57,896 bases of DNA from an uncultured Clostridia bacterium. GTDB lineage: Bacteria > Bacillota > Clostridia > Saccharofermentanales > Saccharofermentanaceae. Position numbers and translations under genes: made by a program. Shown piece after piece: positions 54,666 through 57,896 of this stretch. The DNA is taken from positions 1 to 57,896 of the forward strand of contig CAMNGC010000001.1 in the NCBI GenBank assembly GCA_946537885.1. The letters run 5' to 3'. The number at the start of each line of letters is the position of its first letter. Within the stretch, counting starts at the first letter, position 1. The notes under the pieces were generated by a model. That model was not told the origin of the DNA, ran no database searches, and was given only the letters and a program-made list of their open reading frames with translations.

Positions 54666-56012
54666 TCAGTTGTGACAGGCAGTTATATATCTTGCCACAT
54701 AAGTTGCCAGATCAGCCCTGATGGTATCTGCGCGATCGGCATCTGCGCACTCACAGTATATAGCCAGAACAATGGGTTCTTCGCAGTCGATTATCGCTAT
54801 ATCCGTATAGGCGTGAAGGGCATCATTACGGCCCGCGCAGTGAAGTATCAGGTTTGCATTTGCTCCGAAAGAAGTCTGATAGGCGCTGGGGACCTCAGAT
54901 AAAGCCAGATCGTTTACGAACTGCTGGTAGGCATCCGGATTGTTGATATATCTGTAGTAAAGATCTGCTGCGTAGTTAGCCATATCATAAAGAGAGGAAC
55001 GGTTGGTTCCGGTTAGCCGCAGGCCTGCATAATCCGTATATATGACCTGCGTATTAAAGCTAATATATGAGCTGATGTTGTCGACAAAGGTTACGACTCT
55101 CTCCATTCCGCCGAGCTTTTCGATGATAAAATTCAGTGCCAGATTATCGCCCTTGGCTGCGGCGAGGAAGGCAAGCGTTCTGGTGTAGAACTGTTTGCCG
55201 GCTGCATAACTGTCGGCAATGAAGGAACAGTCTCCGACATTCGCTTCACCGGAATAGAGGGCGGTGCCGGTGAGAGCAAGTCTGTTATTGGCTACGCGGT
55301 CCCACATGACTGACAGGACAGGAAGAGCATAAGAACCGGCGGGAACGATGGGTTCGAGTTCGTTAAGGCCGAGCTCTTCTCCGGAATCAAGGCTTATGTA
55401 TCTGAAGCAGATCCTCTCGCCCTCAGAGGCGTTTATATAGTCCTGGATGTCCTGCTTTAAGGTATCCAGCATGATATCGCGCTGCTCATGGGAGACAGTC
55501 TGAAGGGGATAGCTTGTTCTGAAATAAAAGTTTTCCGGTGATTCCTGAAATGCGTCGGGAGCATTATTCTGCGATTCCGTCGGCTCTATGACCTCGCCGT
55601 TCTCGTCTGTCTCAGATGTCTCGCCCTCAGATGTCTCGCCCTCAGAGGTCTCGTCGCTGCTTTGACCGGTCACCTCGGTATTGATAACGGGGCCTATGGG
55701 CGGATCTGTGGTCTCGGCTGTCTCAGATGTCTCTTCTGTAGTAGGTTCCGCGCTTGTCTCGGTGGTGTGATGCGTTGTGCTGTGGCCGCGGGCGGGAGTA
55801 GGGCTTGCGTTGGGATCGGCAGTCGATGTGGCTGCGCCCACCAGTTCAGGATACTTCTCGCGATACTCATCCTGCATAGCGGCAACTCTCGAGACGAAAA
55901 TGCATATTAAGGTAAGAGTCAACAGCACTCCGATGATGATCAGGGTGCGGTTGCGACGCTTGTGCCTTATTCCCGATGCTTTCTGAAGGAATGTAGGATT
56001 CGGGTATCTCAT
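54666..56012 (-). CDS. Membrane-anchored class A beta-lactamase-like protein lacking the SxxK lysine
   Basis: 448 residues. Cytoplasmic basic start, one membrane helix (23-45), a Thr/Glu/Ser linker (60-170) with a 5-residue repeat, then a beta-lactamase-like serine hydrolase fold (FRYISLDSGEELGLNELEPIVPAGSYALPVLSVMWD). The SxxK motif reads SYAL, so the general-base Lys is missing, and no clear KTG is seen before the last strands. It is probably an inactive or binding protein on the outer face. It lies 12 bases downstream of fhs. Confidence 0.78.
   Translation of the reverse strand: MRYPNPTFLQKASGIRHKRRNRTLIIIGVLLTLTLICIFVSRVAAMQDEYREKYPELVGAATSTADPNASPTPARGHSTTHHTTETSAEPTTEETSETAETTDPPIGPVINTEVTGQSSDETSEGETSEGETSETDENGEVIEPTESQNNAPDAFQESPENFYFRTSYPLQTVSHEQRDIMLDTLKQDIQDYINASEGERICFRYISLDSGEELGLNELEPIVPAGSYALPVLSVMWDRVANNRLALTGTALYSGEANVGDCSFIADSYAAGKQFYTRTLAFLAAAKGDNLALNFIIEKLGGMERVVTFVDNISSYISFNTQVIYTDYAGLRLTGTNRSSLYDMANYAADLYYRYINNPDAYQQFVNDLALSEVPSAYQTSFGANANLILHCAGRNDALHAYTDIAIIDCEEPIVLAIYCECADADRADTIRADLATYVARYITACHN
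55611..55655. repeat. Three tandem 15-bp units in the linker of the beta-lactamase-like gene
   Basis: CTCAGATGTCTCGCC occurs twice exactly and a third time with two changes. It encodes the repeated GETSE on the minus strand and is prone to length change. Confidence 0.85.
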
Positions 56013-56024
56013 CAGCGGATACTA

Positions 56025-57698
56025 TCAGAAAAGACCGTGGATTATGCCGTTAGAATCGACATTGATATCCAGTGCTGCGGGGTGCTTGGGCAGACCCGGC
56101 ATAGTCATGATCTTGCCTGTCAGGATTACGATATAGCCTGCGCCGGCGCTTAAGGAGACATCCCTGACAGTAAGAGTGAAGCCTTCGGGACGGCCAAGGG
56201 CTTTGGGATCGTCAGACAGAGAATATTGAGTCTTGGCGACGCAGATGGGAAGCTTGCCGTAGCCTGCCTTGGTCAGCGCCTCTATCTTGGCAGCAGCCTC
56301 CGGCAGGATCTCTATATCGTCGGCACCGTAGATCTTGGTAGCTACCGCTCGTACCTTATCTTCTACGGAATCATCGAGTTCATAGGCGAAAATGGGTTTC
56401 TTAGGCTTGTTCTGATCCAGGATCTCAAGGACTGCGGCAGCGAGTTCCTTGCCGCCTTCGCCGCCCTTAGTGAAGATCTCGGCAGGTGCAAAGCCTGCAC
56501 CCAGCTCATCACACATCTCCTTCATAACTGCGATCTCTTCGTCAGTGTCAGAGATGAATCTGTTGGATGCGACGATAACGGGAATGCCTGAAGCGGTCAT
56601 ATTCTCGATATGTTTGGCAAGGTTCGGGAAGCCGGCGCGAACAGCCTCGACATTGGGCTTGGTCAGCTCTTCTTTTGGAATGCCGGCGTTGTATTTAAGC
56701 GATCTTACGGTTGATACGATAACAACTGCATCAGGCCAAAGACCGGTCAGACGGCACTTGATATCCAGGAATTTGAAGGCGCCGAGATCCGCACCAAAGC
56801 CGGCTTCCGTGATAAGGATATCGGACAGCTTAAGACCTGCTTTGGTTGCGATAACGGAGTTGCATCCGTGAGAAATATTGGCGAAAGGTCCGCCGTGGAC
56901 CAGGGCGGGGACATGTTCAAGTGACTGCACAAGGTTAGGAGCTACTGCGTCCTTGAGCAGTGTCGCGAGAGCTCCCTCTGCCTTTAAGTCGCCTGCAGTA
57001 ACTATATTACCGTCCTTGTCGTAGGCGACAACGATCCTCTTTAAGCGCTCCTTGAGATCGTCCATGTCGGAAGCAAGACAGAGGATGGCCATAATCTCGG
57101 ACGCAGCCGTGATGTTAAAGGAATCTGATCTCTCGACCCCGTTGGTCCCGCCGCCGACACCGATCCTGATGGAGCGCAGAGCTCTGTCGTTCATGTCGAG
57201 ACATCTCTTCCAGATGACTCTATCTATATCGATATTAAGTTCGTTGCCCTGATATATATGGTTGTCCAGCATCGCCGCCAGCAGGTTATTGGCAGCAGAT
57301 ATGGCGTGAAGATCACCGGTGAAATGCAGGTTGATGTCTTCCATGGGGATCAGCTGTGAATAGCCGCCTCCTGCCGCGCCGCCTTTTATACCGAAAACAG
57401 GTCCCAGCGAGGGCTCGCGAAGCGCCAGCATCGTCTTCCTTCCCAGTTTCTTCATGGCCTGAGCCAGACCGATACTGACAGTCGTCTTTCCTTCTCCTGC
57501 AGGGGTGGGGTTCATGGCGGTTACCAGGACGAGCTTGCCGTCGGGATTGGATGCGCGCCTGTTAATAGCTTCAAGAGGGATCTTAGCCTTATATTTGCCG
57601 TAGTATTCCGGCTCGTCGGGAGTAAGTCCGATGTCAGCCGCAATGTCGGCTATGGGGTATATCTCTGCATTTCTTGCTATCTCGATATCGCTTAACAT
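56025..57698 (-). CDS. fhs: Formate-tetrahydrofolate ligase
   Basis: 557 residues of the FTHFS family. ATP-dependent formation of 10-formyl-THF. Hallmarks: [18 protein letters not shown] (P-loop), [47 protein letters not shown]-like region and [15 protein letters not shown] at the end. A key enzyme of one-carbon and Wood-Ljungdahl methyl-branch chemistry. The ribosome site (GGCGG) is weak. A promoter and long inverted repeat lie upstream. Confidence 0.96.
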   Translation of the reverse strand: MLSDIEIARNAEIYPIADIAADIGLTPDEPEYYGKYKAKIPLEAINRRASNPDGKLVLVTAMNPTPAGEGKTTVSIGLAQAMKKLGRKTMLALREPSLGPVFGIKGGAAGGGYSQLIPMEDINLHFTGDLHAISAANNLLAAMLDNHIYQGNELNIDIDRVIWKRCLDMNDRALRSIRIGVGGGTNGVERSDSFNITAASEIMAILCLASDMDDLKERLKRIVVAYDKDGNIVTAGDLKAEGALATLLKDAVAPNLVQSLEHVPALVHGGPFANISHGCNSVIATKAGLKLSDILITEAGFGADLGAFKFLDIKCRLTGLWPDAVVIVSTVRSLKYNAGIPKEELTKPNVEAVRAGFPNLAKHIENMTASGIPVIVASNRFISDTDEEIAVMKEMCDELGAGFAPAEIFTKGGEGGKELAAAVLEILDQNKPKKPIFAYELDDSVEDKVRAVATKIYGADDIEILPEAAAKIEALTKAGYGKLPICVAKTQYSLSDDPKALGRPEGFTLTVRDVSLSAGAGYIVILTGKIMTMPGLPKHPAALDINVDSNGIIHGLF

Positions 57699-57737
57699 CT
57701 CAGCACCGCCTGTTAATTATTTGTTCCCGCGCACTTT

Positions 57738-57824
57738 GTTTACGGGATAGGATATGATTTTACAATATTCTGAAGAGGCTTTTCAATAAAAGCGCGGGCG
57801 AATATCCTGCCAAGCCCCGTAAAC
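57738..57824. repeat. Nested inverted repeat around the fhs promoter
   Basis: GTTTACGGG (57738-57746) pairs with CCCGTAAAC (57816-57824), and inside it GGATAT (57750-57755) pairs with ATATCC (57802-57807). The -10 and -35 boxes lie between the arms. No gene is seen in 57699-57896. Confidence 0.6.
57757..57786 (-). promoter_or_regulatory. Promoter of fhs
   Basis: Minus strand: TTGAAA (57786-57781), 18 bases, TAAAAT (57762-57757). Confidence 0.7.
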
Positions 57825-57896
57825 CCAACATTTTGTAGATTTTTCACAAAAGGGCACAATATATAGGGTTAGGTAATTGACAAAAAATCAAGATAC

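Noticed and set aside
54531..54902. Plus-strand frame of 123 codons near dnaX
   Set aside because: It overlaps the SRP RNA and the end of the beta-lactamase-like gene on the opposite strand and has no ribosome site.
57699..57896. THF riboswitch upstream of fhs
   Set aside because: The known THF-riboswitch core sequence is not present, and the promoter is only about 50 bases from the start codon.
1..57896. CRISPR arrays, insertion sequences, prophage genes, tRNA or rRNA genes
   Set aside because: Looked for repeat-spacer patterns, transposase motifs, phage structural genes and tRNA-like cloverleafs; none seen.

Overview
The window looks like the chromosome of an anaerobic, fermentative Firmicute of class Clostridia, about half G+C. 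The evidence is a SCIFF peptide with its radical SAM maturase, a monomeric [FeFe] hydrogenase, an HdrABC/Flx-type electron-transfer operon, PyrK/PyrD class 1B, formate-THF ligase, a HrcA-type CIRCE box, a short SRP RNA beside dnaX, and a secreted GH5 glucanase. The genus cannot be fixed from this sequence; a gut or rumen fibre-associated lineage is an inference. I see no insertion sequence, prophage, CRISPR array, tRNA or rRNA.

Layout. 0-8 kb: Hsp20 under a CIRCE box; an MFS efflux gene behind a leader-peptide attenuator; an Ala/Glu/Lys coiled-coil protein; an EamA permease, zinc-ribbon protein kinase and small partner gene; and a threonyl-tRNA synthetase lacking the TGS domain. 8-12.4 kb: pyrK-pyrD, an SMP-30 family protein and a MATE pump, the last two sharing a TGTA-N3-TACA palindrome at their promoters. 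12.5-17.2 kb: an AT-richer accessory stretch with an XRE regulator, a large secreted CHAP/DUF4214 protein and two zinc-ribbon membrane proteins that share a C-terminal motif. 17.2-25.2 kb: [FeFe] hydrogenase, LUD protein, fructose-bisphosphate aldolase, two COG0523 (G3E) GTPases (one with a huge His/Asp tract, one fused to a YcgQ-like domain), Dus, DUF4203 and a YegP-like protein. 25.4-31.1 kb: PAP2, GT2, GH5 glucanase and a sugar-binding-domain diguanylate cyclase.

31.4-40.3 kb is the most striking part: a single nine-gene operon in the order hdrB-hdrC-hdrA-mvhD/flxD-flxC-flxB-flxA-frdB-frdA. HdrABC plus the Flx proteins form a soluble NAD(P)H-oxidising, flavin-based electron-bifurcating complex in sulfate reducers. 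Here it is followed directly by a fumarate reductase/succinate dehydrogenase-like flavoprotein and iron-sulfur protein, with no membrane anchor subunit. My inference is a cytoplasmic complex in which NADH oxidation reduces fumarate, or a thiol/disulfide intermediate, together with ferredoxin.

40.6-44.9 kb: a MarR regulator with a heterodimeric ABC exporter that has one degenerate and one canonical ATPase site. 44.9-48.1 kb: scfB, scfA (48 aa, six Cys) and an Orn/Lys/Arg-type decarboxylase. 48.2-50 kb: an HD-domain protein and a metzincin-type protease. 50.5-54.6 kb: the housekeeping run ffs-dnaX-ybaB-recR-rqcP-ftsB on the minus strand. 54.7-57.7 kb: a membrane-anchored beta-lactamase-like pseudoenzyme and fhs.

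Three genes (MATE, dus, decarboxylase) have a -10 box only 7-9 nt before the start codon and no clear Shine-Dalgarno, so they may be leaderless.
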